DNA of 64,000 nucleotides from JBCCXL01 sp039191605 (GCA_039191605.1 JBCCXL010000016.1:1-64000); one strand, 5' to 3'; counted from the stretch's first letter, positions 1-8,995 are shown. The notes: a model not told the origin generated them from the letters alone. Translations and numbers: made by a program.

Positions 1-329
1 ATCCCAACGGGGTTGCGGTGGCCTATGGTCCGACCATCGATCCCAACGGGGTTGCGGTGGCCTATGGTCCGACCATCGATCCCAACGGGGTTGCGGTGGC
101 CTATGGTCCGACCATCGATCCCAACGGCGTTGTGGTGGCCTATGGTCCGACGATCGATCCCAACGGCGTTGTGGTGGCCTATGGTCCGACCATCGATCCC
201 AACGGGGTTGCGGTGGCCTATGGTCCGACGATCGATCCTAACGGCGCTGCGGTGGCCTATGGTCCGACCATTGACCCCAACGGTGCTGCGGTGGCCTATG
301 GTCCAACCATCGACCCCAACGGTGTAGCT
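1..329 (+). repeat. 39-bp tandem repeat array, about 8.4 copies
   Basis: Near-identical 39-bp units follow head to tail. Each contains the core ggtccgaccatcgatcccaa or a one- or two-base variant. Conservation is at DNA level, third codon positions included, which points to recent expansion or gene conversion rather than ancient protein repeats. The array continues past the left edge of the window. Confidence 0.9.
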
Positions 330-332
330 TGA
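1..332 (+). CDS. 3' end of a tandem-repeat peptide protein (AYGPTIDPNGVAV repeats), 5' end outside window
   Basis: The frame is open from the window edge (first full codon at base 3) to a TGA at 330-332. All visible protein is eight full copies, and part of a ninth, of a 13-residue unit AYGPTIDPNGVAV. Only the last few positions of the unit vary (VAV, VVV, AAV). There is no transmembrane segment, cysteine or other domain, and the protein stops straight after the last unit, without a C-terminal cap. A GTG at 18 could start translation, but repeats precede it, so the true start is almost certainly upstream of the window. A second frame is also open through the array because the DNA unit is 39 bp, a multiple of three. 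I do not recognise a named family. It could be a structural repeat tail or a multi-copy peptide precursor; both are inference. Confidence 0.6.
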   Translation, partial: PNGVAVAYGPTIDPNGVAVAYGPTIDPNGVAVAYGPTIDPNGVVVAYGPTIDPNGVVVAYGPTIDPNGVAVAYGPTIDPNGAAVAYGPTIDPNGAAVAYGPTIDPNGVA

Positions 333-340
333 GCCGCCGT

Positions 341-357
341 GTCTTCGGGCCGAAGAC
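341..357 (+). other. Short hairpin just after the repeat gene
   Basis: GTCTTCGG (341-348) pairs with CCGAAGAC (350-357). It lies 9 bp past the stop codon of the repeat gene. No T-run follows, so it is at best a weak terminator or an RNA 3'-end stabiliser. Confidence 0.35.
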
Positions 358-583
358 CGCGAGCCGGCCGAAGACTCAACTAAGGGCTTTCCGGGAGAGG
401 TGGTCGCGGTGAACCCGCCCCTCCTCCCACCTCTTCCGGCGAGCCTTGCAGATAAGATTTTTGCTCTCGAACGCCTTAGTAAGACCTGTAGTGGTTGCAG
501 AAGATCTCTCTTCTGTTACGATAGGGAATCAACCTCTCGTTACAAAAATCGCTCGTTTCCTTATTTACTACGGGAACTCTTAT

Positions 584-2023
584 ATGCATCTGAGCAGAGA
601 GCTACTCAAGGCCTATCGCAAGGGAGAAGTGGAACCACAGGTGATGATCGATTACCTGCTCTCCCACTGTTTGGATCTCTGCCCGATTTGCGAGTCGGAG
701 TACTTGGGCTTCACTGCTGGACAGGAACGCGATGTGGCCGTTCCTGGTATGCAGCAAGCCGTTGTGCAGCAAAGGGACCTCGCTCAGCCCGAAGCGGATA
801 CTTGCGCTTCTTGTGAGCAGCCGGCGGCGGCGCAAGCTCCGCTGGGGGAGATGCCTCCTGCCGCGGGCGTATCCGAAGCCACCACATACGCAGCGTCGAT
901 AATCGCCGGTGGCCCCGAGGTTGCGGGGATGGAGCTCCCAAGGGAGCTGTGCGGACTCGAAGCGTGCGATCTCGAGCAGGTCGGTCGAGAATCCGTCGAG
1001 GCGTGGACGGAGAGGATCATTGAGCGAGAAGAGGCTCAGGCCCTGCCGGCGATCAGCTGGCTCCTGCTGGATCAGGCCCGACAAAGGGTTGCCGAAGAGC
1101 CTGAAAGGGCCTTGGCTTTCGCGGAGGGCGTGCTGGAGCTTTGCAACGCGAGTCCAGGGGAGCACCACGATCTGATCGCCCTGGCCTACGCTCATCAGGG
1201 CAATGCCAACCGAGCTCTCTACCAGCTCGAGCGGGCTCAGATGGCCTTCGATCTGCTGGCGGAATGCTTCCTCTGGCCGGTGACCCGGCCAGCGGTGTTG
1301 GGGGAGATCCATTCTCTCTGGGGCTCTCTCGCCATCGAGCAGCGCAGATTCGCCCTCGCTCGACATCAGCTGCAGCGGGCGACCCTGTCTTTAGGGCTCG
1401 TCGATGATGAGGTAGGGATCTGTAAGGCGCAGATCAACCTCGCCAACGCCTTCCACCACGAGCGTCGACCGGGCAAGGTTTTGGAGACGCTGGAAGCGTT
1501 GATGCCCAAGCTTCGACATCAATCCCCGAAGCTCAAGGTCATCGCCTTCAATACCCTGGCGCTGGCGAACCTCGATTTAGGAAAGGTCGCCGCAGCGGCG
1601 GCGTGCTTGGAGGAGATCGAGATTCTCTTCGACATGTCCTGGGGAGCGCCGCTGTTGCGCAAGCTGCAGTGGACTCGGGCCAGGATCCTGCTGCGGCAGG
1701 GGGAAGGACTGGAGTCGGAGGCCTTGCTGCAGCGGCTACACCAATCCTTCGCCGAAGAGGGCTCCAGCTTCCATTGCGCTCTGCTGGACATCGACCGTGC
1801 CCGGGTGGCGATCCAGCACCGGGATTGGGAGCGGGCGATGGCCCTACTGGACGGCGTTCTGCCGGAGCTTTCGCTTCGCCAGCTGGGAGATGAATACGAG
1901 CAGTGCCTACTCGAGCTCGAGGAAGCCATGATGGATGAGCAGCTCAGTCTCCAGCTGCTGACGGTGACGGTACGCACCCTGGAATCCTTCAGTCCCCGGG
2001 CCTACTTCCTACAGGCTGCCTGA
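584..2023 (+). CDS. Soluble zinc-finger (anti-sigma-like) plus TPR protein
   Basis: About 479 residues. The first 40 follow the layout of anti-sigma zinc-finger (zf-HC2) domains: an N-terminal HLS, then a Y-x2-GE segment, then H28-x4-C33-x2-C36. A low-complexity Ala/Glu/Pro stretch of about 80 residues follows. From about residue 150 to the end the protein is helical repeat of TPR type, with A/L/Y-rich 34-residue periodicity. No signal peptide or membrane helix is visible, so it is probably cytoplasmic. I start it at ATG 584 because the zinc-finger family begins in this way. An upstream in-frame TTG at 446 would add 46 residues of unlikely composition. It follows the repeat-peptide gene in the same direction after a 250-bp, locally AT-richer gap. 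A regulatory or scaffold role is inference; the partner is unknown. Confidence 0.65.
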   Translation: MHLSRELLKAYRKGEVEPQVMIDYLLSHCLDLCPICESEYLGFTAGQERDVAVPGMQQAVVQQRDLAQPEADTCASCEQPAAAQAPLGEMPPAAGVSEATTYAASIIAGGPEVAGMELPRELCGLEACDLEQVGRESVEAWTERIIEREEAQALPAISWLLLDQARQRVAEEPERALAFAEGVLELCNASPGEHHDLIALAYAHQGNANRALYQLERAQMAFDLLAECFLWPVTRPAVLGEIHSLWGSLAIEQRRFALARHQLQRATLSLGLVDDEVGICKAQINLANAFHHERRPGKVLETLEALMPKLRHQSPKLKVIAFNTLALANLDLGKVAAAAACLEEIEILFDMSWGAPLLRKLQWTRARILLRQGEGLESEALLQRLHQSFAEEGSSFHCALLDIDRARVAIQHRDWERAMALLDGVLPELSLRQLGDEYEQCLLELEEAMMDEQLSLQLLTVTVRTLESFSPRAYFLQAA

Positions 2024-2217
2024 GACGAAATATCAGTACTGGCCGGAGCTCTCTCGGCCGAAGGTGCCGGCTCGATTCGCCGGTAGAGCTTGCCGTTGCA
2101 GGGGCTGATCGGGCTCTATTACCAGGAGCCGTGATTGGGTGCGCTGATCTGACAGCGCTATGATCGGGTCATCGTTCTCTTCGACCTGAGGATGATTCGA
2201 CCTGAGGATGAGCCCCG

Positions 2218-3093
2218 ATGCCCGATCTGCCCCCTTCCAGCGACGAATCCGATAGCCCCGACGGCTATGTGGTGCCCCACGAGACCCTGCGCCTAGCGGT
2301 CGCCGGGATCGACGGTGCGGGGGAGGAGTATCTTTCGGCGGTGTATTCGCCGGCTCGAGGGAAGACCGAAACGGCGGTGCTCTACCTCCACGGTTTTGGC
2401 TCTTCCCAGCTCGGGGAGAAGGCGATCTTTTTTCGCTACCTCTTCGACGCCATCGGCTGGCCCTTCCTTTCCCTCGATTTCCGCGGTCACGGGGACTCTG
2501 ACGGCGAGATGGAGGGCTTGACCCTTTCGCGCTGTGTGGAAGATGCCGAGGCGGGGTTGAGGGAGCTGTGGCGGCGCGGGGCCCGCAGGGTCCTGCTCTT
2601 CGGGTCTTCGATGGGAGGCCGGGTGGCTCTCGAGCTCGCGGCCCGCGGCGTTGCCGGCGTCGGAGAGCCGGAGGTGAAGGCGCTGGTGGCGATCGCTCCG
2701 GCGGTAGACATGCTGGAGCGTACGGAGGCCCGCGCCGGGGCGGAGGGTCTCGCCCATTGGCAGAGCGCCGGGGCGGTGGAAGTCGTCACCGAGGTGGTGA
2801 GCTGCTCTCTGGGCTGGGGCTGGGTGGAAGATCTACGGCGGCGCGATGTGGAAGGTCTGGCGAGTCGGCTCGCGGTACCCAGCTTGTTCTTTCAGGGCAA
2901 GCTCGACGATACCGTCTCGTGGCAGGCGGTCGATCGCTTCGCAAAGGCCGCGAAGGGGCTCATCACCCTGGATCTCTTTCCGGACGGGGATCATCGGCTC
3001 CTCAATCATAAGGAGACCCTCGCGGAGAGGACGGTAGAGTTCCTCACCTCCTGCGAAGGGCTCGGCGCCTCGCCGGAATCCCAGGGGAATTAG
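2218..3093 (+). CDS. Alpha/beta hydrolase (serine esterase/lipase-like)
   Basis: A 291-residue single-domain alpha/beta hydrolase. The oxyanion HG motif is in YLHGFGSS (about residues 57-63). The nucleophile elbow GSSMGG puts Ser131 at the active site. A likely acid is Asp230 or Asp231 in GKLDD, and the base is His259 in DGDHRLL. There is no signal peptide, so it should be cytoplasmic. Family knowledge suggests cleavage of an ester, peptide or similar bond in a small substrate, which the sequence does not identify. The ATG at 2218 is preceded by GAGG at 2204-2207. A 15-base direct repeat (tcgacctgaggatga) lies just upstream of the start. It converges with the glycosyltransferase gene, with 26 bp between stops. 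Confidence 0.85.
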   Translation: MPDLPPSSDESDSPDGYVVPHETLRLAVAGIDGAGEEYLSAVYSPARGKTETAVLYLHGFGSSQLGEKAIFFRYLFDAIGWPFLSLDFRGHGDSDGEMEGLTLSRCVEDAEAGLRELWRRGARRVLLFGSSMGGRVALELAARGVAGVGEPEVKALVAIAPAVDMLERTEARAGAEGLAHWQSAGAVEVVTEVVSCSLGWGWVEDLRRRDVEGLASRLAVPSLFFQGKLDDTVSWQAVDRFAKAAKGLITLDLFPDGDHRLLNHKETLAERTVEFLTSCEGLGASPESQGN

Positions 3094-3119
3094 GTCCTTA
3101 GCCCTCGACGGCAGCGGCT

Positions 3120-5624
3120 TCAATCGCTCGGGGGGCTAGCGGGCGCCGGGGTGCGAGGGCGCAGCTGGACGCTCTTCAGCGAGCTTCCCTCGGCGAGATA
3201 GACGTAGAGGAAATAGGTGGGAAGGTCGTCCGTGCCTTCGGCGACTGAAAGCTCCAGCGGAACTCGCAGCGGGGAGCCAGCTTCCGGAGCTTCCCGGTCA
3301 AGGCGCAGGAGCTCTTCCGGTGTCGGGAGGGGTAGAGGCTGATCCTCCGCGGCAGGAGCGACGAAGCGCTTGAGGCGCAGGCTCACCGGGCCCTGGAGAT
3401 CGCCGCGGAGGATCGCTCGATACTCCCCCGGCGGCACCCGGAACTTTGCCAGTGACCACTGCCCCGGTCGGGTGTAGCGCACCGGCTGCCCGTCTGTTTC
3501 GGGCCGCATCGAGCCGTCCGGGACGAAGAGCTGGCGGGCCGGCGCTCGGAACCTCGGCCCATCGGTCAGGCCGTTGGTGAGGCTGTCGGTGATGGTATCG
3601 ATGGGGGCGTCGGCCAGGGGATCGACCTGGGTAGCAGCTGAGGTAGCAGCTGACGCAGCGACTGCGGAGTCGGCCGTCGGCGGCGGAATTCGATAGATCG
3701 TGATCGCCGGTCCTCGGCGGGTCGGACCGGGAGTGATCTGCCACAGAGGCTGGAAGTGCTCGAGGATGTGGCGGTAGCGCTCGGCATAGTCGCGGTGGTG
3801 GGGCTCGCGCCAGTTGGCCTCGTCGAGAAAGCGCCCGTAGGCGTTCCAGGTCAGCATCACCACTTCGTGCTGGGGCTGGATCAGCTCGTCCAGACGCATG
3901 CGGCCGACGAAGCGATGGCGCACGGTGGTGAAGCGGCCCGGATCCAGTCGCGGCGTGTAGGCCTCCTGCACCACCGTGGAACCCGGCGGCAGGTGGGTTT
4001 CTACCCATTGGCGGGCGACGTCGCGGGTGCTGGGATGGGCATAGCCGAGGGCCTGCTGCCAGGTGGAGCGTACCGGAGCGAAGAACAGGGCGCCGAGGAT
4101 CAGAGCGAGCAGGGCGCCTCGCCAGGACGTCGCCAGGAATCCGCTGGAGCTCTCCTCGCTGCGGCCGAGACGTCGCCAGAGGAGCGAGAGGGCCCAGGGC
4201 AAGAGGATCGCCAGTCCAGCGCCGAGCAGGGCGGCCAGGGCCGGCACCGCGGGGTAGAGGTTGCGCCGCACCACCATATTCATCGACACCAGCAGGGCGA
4301 GGTAGAGCGCGGGGAAGGGCAGCAGGGCAATCAGCCGCCAGCGGGCCCGGCGGGCGGCGGCGATGTCCGGGCCGAGGGCGAAGGTGCGGGGCCTGATCAG
4401 CAAGACGGCGAGCCCCAGCAGGCCGAACAGGAAGATCGCGGAGGAGAAGCTCGCTACCAGGTGCTTGCCGTAGAACGCGCCGTGGCTTTCCGGCATGACG
4501 CCGATCCAGCCGGCGCCGCCGTATTGCCGCAGACCGAAGAAGATGCCGCGGCCTCCGAAGAGGGCTTGCTGAGGGTAGACCAGCAGGCTGGGCATGGAGA
4601 GCAGGAAGGCGGAGAGGGAGGCGGCCCCGGCCAGGAAGAGCAGAGGGAGCCGCCAGCGCCTGGCTCGCTGGGTCTTGGAGCTGTGGCTGCCTGATTGGCT
4701 GCCTGACTGGCGGCCGACCGACTGGCGGCTAGCTACCAGGCCGCGCCAGCGCTGGGCGAGCCAGGCGGCCGCCACGGCGCTGGCGACAGTGCCGGCGGGG
4801 TATTTGGTTGCCGCCGCCAGGCCGGAATAGATCCCCGCCTTCAAATAAGGCCCCCGCCCTTCCCGCACCGCGATCCAGGCGCAGGCGCCAAAGCAGAAGG
4901 CGGCCCAGGAAGCGGAAGGGCCGTCGGAGATATTGAGGTGAGCGGCCTCGTTGGCGAGGGGGGAGAAGATGTAGAGCAGCGCTGCGAGGGTGCCGCCGAG
5001 ATAGCCCCGGCGCAGCGGCTGGCTGATGCAGCGGGCGGCGAAGAAGATCGGTGCGATGGCGGCGGCGGAAAGGGCCGCGGCGGCGAGGCGCAGGGCGAGC
5101 CACTGGCCACCGAGGGCTTCCTCGACGCCGAAGAAGGCGGCAGCGATCCAGCTCCAGGCGGTGGGAAAGAGGGCGATGAGCCACAGCACGAAGGCGTCGG
5201 CGTAGTACAGGAAGTGGGGATAGACGAAGCTATAGCGCAGCGGCTGGCCATCGTTGATGGCCGCCGCGTGATGGTAGTAGGTGCCCTCGTCTCGATAGGT
5301 GCGTTCTTCGACCTCGTGCTCAATACCGGTCCAGCGCAGGGTCAGGGCGACGAGCATCAGGGTCGGCAGCAGCAGGCGGCGCCATGCCCGCCGCCGTCGC
5401 GCCGGTCGGCGTTGGGAGAGGAGTCCCCGAATCACCTCGCTGAGGCCGAAGCCGAGATGCCCCAGTGCCCCGAGGACAGTGAGGGCGGTGAGGCCTCGGG
5501 CGATGCGGTGGGCGGCAAAGCCGGCGGTGATCTCGGCGACCCAAAGCAGGATCAGCAGGATCAGCCCCGAGATCCACAGCAGGCGCAGCGAGGGCGGGGA
5601 CCAGAAGCGGCGAGGGGTCTTCAC
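3120..5624 (-). CDS. GT39/ArnT-like polytopic membrane glycosyltransferase
   Basis: An 834-residue protein with about a dozen hydrophobic helices in residues 15-520 and a soluble C-terminal part of roughly 300 residues. After the first helices comes RDEGTYYHHA, with D112/E113 in the position of the acidic pair that GT39/GT-C enzymes use at the membrane surface. A luminal YSFVYPHFLYY segment follows. Such enzymes move a sugar from a polyprenyl-phosphate donor to protein or lipid on the periplasmic side; the acceptor here is unknown. A Ser/Gln-rich basic loop (about residue 300) is encoded by short imperfect repeats. The C-terminal part contains a Ser/Thr/Ala-rich linker and a probably beta-rich domain. 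Translation starts at GTG (5622-5624). The VOC gene lies just upstream on the same strand. Confidence 0.8.
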   Translation of the reverse strand: MKTPRRFWSPPSLRLLWISGLILLILLWVAEITAGFAAHRIARGLTALTVLGALGHLGFGLSEVIRGLLSQRRPARRRRAWRRLLLPTLMLVALTLRWTGIEHEVEERTYRDEGTYYHHAAAINDGQPLRYSFVYPHFLYYADAFVLWLIALFPTAWSWIAAAFFGVEEALGGQWLALRLAAAALSAAAIAPIFFAARCISQPLRRGYLGGTLAALLYIFSPLANEAAHLNISDGPSASWAAFCFGACAWIAVREGRGPYLKAGIYSGLAAATKYPAGTVASAVAAAWLAQRWRGLVASRQSVGRQSGSQSGSHSSKTQRARRWRLPLLFLAGAASLSAFLLSMPSLLVYPQQALFGGRGIFFGLRQYGGAGWIGVMPESHGAFYGKHLVASFSSAIFLFGLLGLAVLLIRPRTFALGPDIAAARRARWRLIALLPFPALYLALLVSMNMVVRRNLYPAVPALAALLGAGLAILLPWALSLLWRRLGRSEESSSGFLATSWRGALLALILGALFFAPVRSTWQQALGYAHPSTRDVARQWVETHLPPGSTVVQEAYTPRLDPGRFTTVRHRFVGRMRLDELIQPQHEVVMLTWNAYGRFLDEANWREPHHRDYAERYRHILEHFQPLWQITPGPTRRGPAITIYRIPPPTADSAVAASAATSAATQVDPLADAPIDTITDSLTNGLTDGPRFRAPARQLFVPDGSMRPETDGQPVRYTRPGQWSLAKFRVPPGEYRAILRGDLQGPVSLRLKRFVAPAAEDQPLPLPTPEELLRLDREAPEAGSPLRVPLELSVAEGTDDLPTYFLYVYLAEGSSLKSVQLRPRTPAPASPPSD

Positions 5625-5662
5625 GGCTTGAATAGGGGGTGGATCAGGCGCGCGGCGCTAGT

Positions 5663-6142
5663 TCAGGGATGGCCTGCCGGGCGGCCTAGGGCCGAGAGCA
5701 CCGGCTCTCGATCGTAGGTGGTGACCTCGAGACGATGGCCCCATGGATCGAGGAAGTAAATCGACACGGCGATGTCGTGATCCATCGCGGCGGTAGCGGT
5801 GACTACCGCTCCGTCTTCTCCCCGCAGCTCCAGCTCCGGAAGGCGTTCCAGGAAGCGGAGGAAGGAATTCCCGGAGACCCGGAAGGCGACGCGGTGAAAG
5901 CCCGCGGTGGGCCGATCTTCCCGCGGCTGGCGCCCGGGCCCGTCGGCGCGGAAGATAGCCAGAGAGGTCCGCCCCTCATCGCTGGAGATGAGCAGTGGGT
6001 CGGCTTCCCGCTCGAGGAAGAAGAGAGCCTCTGGGATTGGCGTCAGGCCCAGGACTCGCTGGTACCAGGCTCCCGCTTCCCGGCGGGAGGGGACGAAGAG
6101 CTCTACGTGGTCGAGGCCGTCAACTCGGAAGGATTCGGTCAT
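5663..6142 (-). CDS. VOC (glyoxalase/bleomycin-resistance/dioxygenase) family protein
   Basis: About 159 residues with the vicinal-oxygen-chelate fold. It opens with DGLDHVELFVPSRREAGAWY and RVLGLTP, and ends with the second half-module YFLDPWGHRLEVTTYD. His in DHVELF and Glu in HRLEV are the usual metal ligands. The subfamily (lyase, dioxygenase or resistance protein) cannot be told. I start at ATG 6142 (MTESFRV), where the fold begins. An upstream ATG at 6220 would add 26 Pro/Ser-rich residues and starts 10 bp after the BatD/E stop codon. Both starts lack a strong Shine-Dalgarno site. The gene may be co-transcribed as the last member of the Bat cluster or be a separate unit. Confidence 0.8.
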   Translation of the reverse strand: MTESFRVDGLDHVELFVPSRREAGAWYQRVLGLTPIPEALFFLEREADPLLISSDEGRTSLAIFRADGPGRQPREDRPTAGFHRVAFRVSGNSFLRFLERLPELELRGEDGAVVTATAAMDHDIAVSIYFLDPWGHRLEVTTYDREPVLSALGRPAGHP

Positions 6143-6229
6143 CTGGAGAGAGGACTCCGGCGGTATAGGTTCCGGGACTTGGATGGCGAGAGGGGGCGAC
6201 GGGGAGCGATATTCCCACATCCAGAGACA

Positions 6230-8995
6230 TCATAATTCGATGATGTCCACCGACGCCCTCGGCAGCCAGCCCTGCTGACCGTCCGGCAGAGCGATCCGTA
6301 CCCAGCCGCTGGAGGTTGGCGAATCGACCCCGGTGGTGAGGGTATCGGCCTCAGAGCTGCTCTCAGAGTTACCCTCAGAGTTGATACTGGAATCTCCCGC
6401 GGAGCTCTCCTCCCGGCGGACTTCCTCGAGGCGTACCTCGGTCCCGGCATGGAGCTGAAAGCGGACGGCGGCCCCGGCGGAAGGGCCGGTGAGCGCCTCC
6501 ACCTGTTGGGGCTGGATCACCGCCAGCCGCTGGGGCGCATAGCTGCGCAGCAGCCAGGAGATGCCGAGGGCGAGGACCGCCACGGTGAGAGCCCCCACCG
6601 TCCAGCGCAGCGCGCTTCGCCAGGGGCGAGGGGCCAGCAGCAGGGCGGCGGCGCTGAGCCACAGCAGCAGGTTGAAGAGCAGCAGGGCGCTGGCGAGCTG
6701 CGAAAGGCCGAGACGGTAATGCCAGAAGAGCAGGGTTGCGGCCACCGGAGAGGCCTGAGGCGGCGCCAGGTCGTCCTTCACCACGGAGCGCGCGAAGCTC
6801 AGGTTGGCGGTGGCCTCCGGATGGCCCGGCTCCAGCACCAGGGCCCGCCGGTAGGCGGCGACGGCGGCTCCCAGGCGGCCGCTGCGCATCGCGGCGTTGC
6901 CGAGGTTGTACCAAAGATCGGCGCCAGCCCCTTCGGCGCTCAGCTGCTGGAAGAGGGCGAGGGCCTCGTCATAGCGCTGGGCGTCGTAGGCCTCGCCGGC
7001 GCGCTGGAAGAGCAGATTCGAGTCGAGATCCGAGGGCGTAGCCTGCACCGGACCGTTGGCGCTGGGCAGCGGCGAGGAGTTGGTGCCGGGATCGGAGGCC
7101 TGCGCCGGCGCGCCGGGAGCGCTGACGGCTGCCTCCACCGGTGCCGCGGCGGCGGCAGTCAGGAAGACACCGAGGAGAGCGCCCAGAAAAACACCCAATG
7201 CGGCCCCCGATCCTCGCGCCCCAGAGGGGGCCTTGGGACCAGCGGAGGCGCTACCGAGGGCACGATGAAGCTCCTGGATCAAGGCCTCTACGGTCTCTGT
7301 GGCGTCGGCACCGCCGCTCGGTCGCGCGCCGTATTGCGCGGCTTCCAGCTGCTCTAGGCAGGAGCTCACCCGGGTGATCAGCTCCTCGTCTACCGCGGCG
7401 GACCGCAGGTTCTCGGCGGTTTCCGCGGGCGTGAGAGCCGCTCCCTCGATATTGAGTAGATCACCGATGAAAGATCGCAGGCAGCTGGAGGCCCCGTCGG
7501 CGGCCTGAGAGCTGCCGGGGGAGCTGTGCTCGCGGACTTCCTTCAAGGCTTGGCGGGCCTTCTTCAGGGCCTGAGAGCGCCGCCTCCAGGCGACGTCCTG
7601 ACGCCACCGCTGCCGTCGACGCAGACCGAGGAAGAGGGCGAGCCAGGCTCCGGGGGGCAGCAGCAGCGCGGTTAGCAGAGCGGGATCGGTGGGGTCGGCG
7701 AAGAGCGGTGGCTGCAGGCTGTTGAGGTCGGTGCTGAGGGGGAGCAGGTCATCATCCAGCATGCGGACGGCAACTTTGCCGGAGCTCGCGGTGAAGGATT
7801 CTGTGAGGTTGAGCCTCTCCTCGCCGTCTCCCGGCAGCACCCGGAGCGTCAGCTCCGGAGTGCGGGTGCTCTCGTAGCTCCCCTTGGCGGGATCGAAGTA
7901 GGTCAGGCTCAGCCCGGGGAGACGCTGCTCTCCGGCGACGGAGGGCACCAGGGCGAGGCCGTAGGTCTTGGACCCCGAGAGCCCGTTGCGCTGGCGGGAC
8001 AGAGAGCTCTTGGGCTGGTCGTCGTAGATCTTGAAGCTCGGCAGCGGCGGCAGCGGCGGCTGAGAGATGGAGCGCACGTTGCCGGTGCCGACGACTTCGA
8101 GGGTCAGGGTGGCGGAATCCCCGACCACGATCTCCCGCTGGCTGAGCCTCGCCGAGAGTCGGAAGTTGCCCACCAGGCCGCTGTAGTCGGCGGGGGCGGG
8201 GGGAAGGGGGCGCACCTCGAGGGTGATGGGCTGGGTGCGCAGCACCTGGGGCCGGCTGCGGGTCGCCCCGAAGCCGCCGAAGACCCCCCGCCGCTGCTGG
8301 CGCACCAGCTGCTGCACGGTGAGGGTCACCGGCTCCAGGGTGAGGGTGCCGACCTCCTGGGGGAAGAGCGCCTTGCGGATCTCGCTGATGCGGAAGCGCT
8401 GGCCGTTGATGGTGTCGTCGTATTGCCGCACTTCCCCCAGGTCCTCCACCAGGAAGCCGTCGAAGGCCATCGGCTCCAGCCGCGGCGAGTCGATGGCCAC
8501 CCGGTGGTAGAAGCGCCAGGTGAAGAGGATCTGCTGCCCGAGATAGGGGCTGGTGGTGGACACCGTGGCGCGGACGAAGAGATCGCGGTTGTTTTGCAGC
8601 TGGGCCGAGGCCGGCAGCACGCGGATGCGGAAGGGGTCGGTGGCAAAGGCCCGGCCGTCGATCTCTACGGTGACGGGCCCGACCTCGAAGGACCCCACCT
8701 GCTCCGGGATCAGCAGATAGGAATACAGGAAGCTGGCGGAGGAGCGGCCGTTGAGGACCTGGAATTGGCTCGAGCGGCCCTGGAAGCGAACGGTGAAGTC
8801 CGGCAGCTCGGGGAGGGTGGGGGGGACTCCCTCCCGACCCTCGACGGTCACCCGCATCAGCAGCTGCTCGTCGATGGTGATCTCGGTGCGGTCGATATCC
8901 ACCGAGATGGTTTGGGCCGCCGCCGGCAGGGCGCAGAGCAGCGCCAGGACGACGGCGAAGGGCAGGAGGTGGCGAGGGCAGACCAATTCGTTCAT
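6230..8995 (-). CDS. batD: BatD-BatE fusion with C-terminal SH3-like domain
   Basis: A 921-residue envelope protein. A signal peptide (about residues 1-27, ending LPAAAQ) leads into the BatD region: several Ig-like beta domains, from TISVDIDRTEITIDEQ to about residue 430. A first membrane helix comes at about 450 and a basic cytoplasmic helical stretch follows. After a second hydrophobic stretch (about 600) there is a TPR module with DLWYNLGNAAMRSGRLGAAV, two more membrane helices (about 735 and 770), and an SH3-like end, DGQQGWLPRASVDIIEL. The TPR-TM-TM-SH3 half is what stand-alone BatE proteins look like, so two Bat genes appear fused. It is the last gene of the Bat run. Bat proteins are linked to stress and oxygen tolerance, but their biochemistry is poorly known. 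Confidence 0.8.
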   Translation of the reverse strand: MNELVCPRHLLPFAVVLALLCALPAAAQTISVDIDRTEITIDEQLLMRVTVEGREGVPPTLPELPDFTVRFQGRSSQFQVLNGRSSASFLYSYLLIPEQVGSFEVGPVTVEIDGRAFATDPFRIRVLPASAQLQNNRDLFVRATVSTTSPYLGQQILFTWRFYHRVAIDSPRLEPMAFDGFLVEDLGEVRQYDDTINGQRFRISEIRKALFPQEVGTLTLEPVTLTVQQLVRQQRRGVFGGFGATRSRPQVLRTQPITLEVRPLPPAPADYSGLVGNFRLSARLSQREIVVGDSATLTLEVVGTGNVRSISQPPLPPLPSFKIYDDQPKSSLSRQRNGLSGSKTYGLALVPSVAGEQRLPGLSLTYFDPAKGSYESTRTPELTLRVLPGDGEERLNLTESFTASSGKVAVRMLDDDLLPLSTDLNSLQPPLFADPTDPALLTALLLPPGAWLALFLGLRRRQRWRQDVAWRRRSQALKKARQALKEVREHSSPGSSQAADGASSCLRSFIGDLLNIEGAALTPAETAENLRSAAVDEELITRVSSCLEQLEAAQYGARPSGGADATETVEALIQELHRALGSASAGPKAPSGARGSGAALGVFLGALLGVFLTAAAAAPVEAAVSAPGAPAQASDPGTNSSPLPSANGPVQATPSDLDSNLLFQRAGEAYDAQRYDEALALFQQLSAEGAGADLWYNLGNAAMRSGRLGAAVAAYRRALVLEPGHPEATANLSFARSVVKDDLAPPQASPVAATLLFWHYRLGLSQLASALLLFNLLLWLSAAALLLAPRPWRSALRWTVGALTVAVLALGISWLLRSYAPQRLAVIQPQQVEALTGPSAGAAVRFQLHAGTEVRLEEVRREESSAGDSSINSEGNSESSSEADTLTTGVDSPTSSGWVRIALPDGQQGWLPRASVDIIEL

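Noticed and set aside
13..327. Second open frame through the 39-bp repeats (RWPMVRPSIPTGL units)
   Set aside because: It is open only because the unit length is a multiple of three. The called frame is preferred because its translated unit is better conserved and its composition is more protein-like; I cannot exclude this one fully.
1..329. CRISPR array
   Set aside because: Repeats are contiguous without unique spacers and code for protein repeats.
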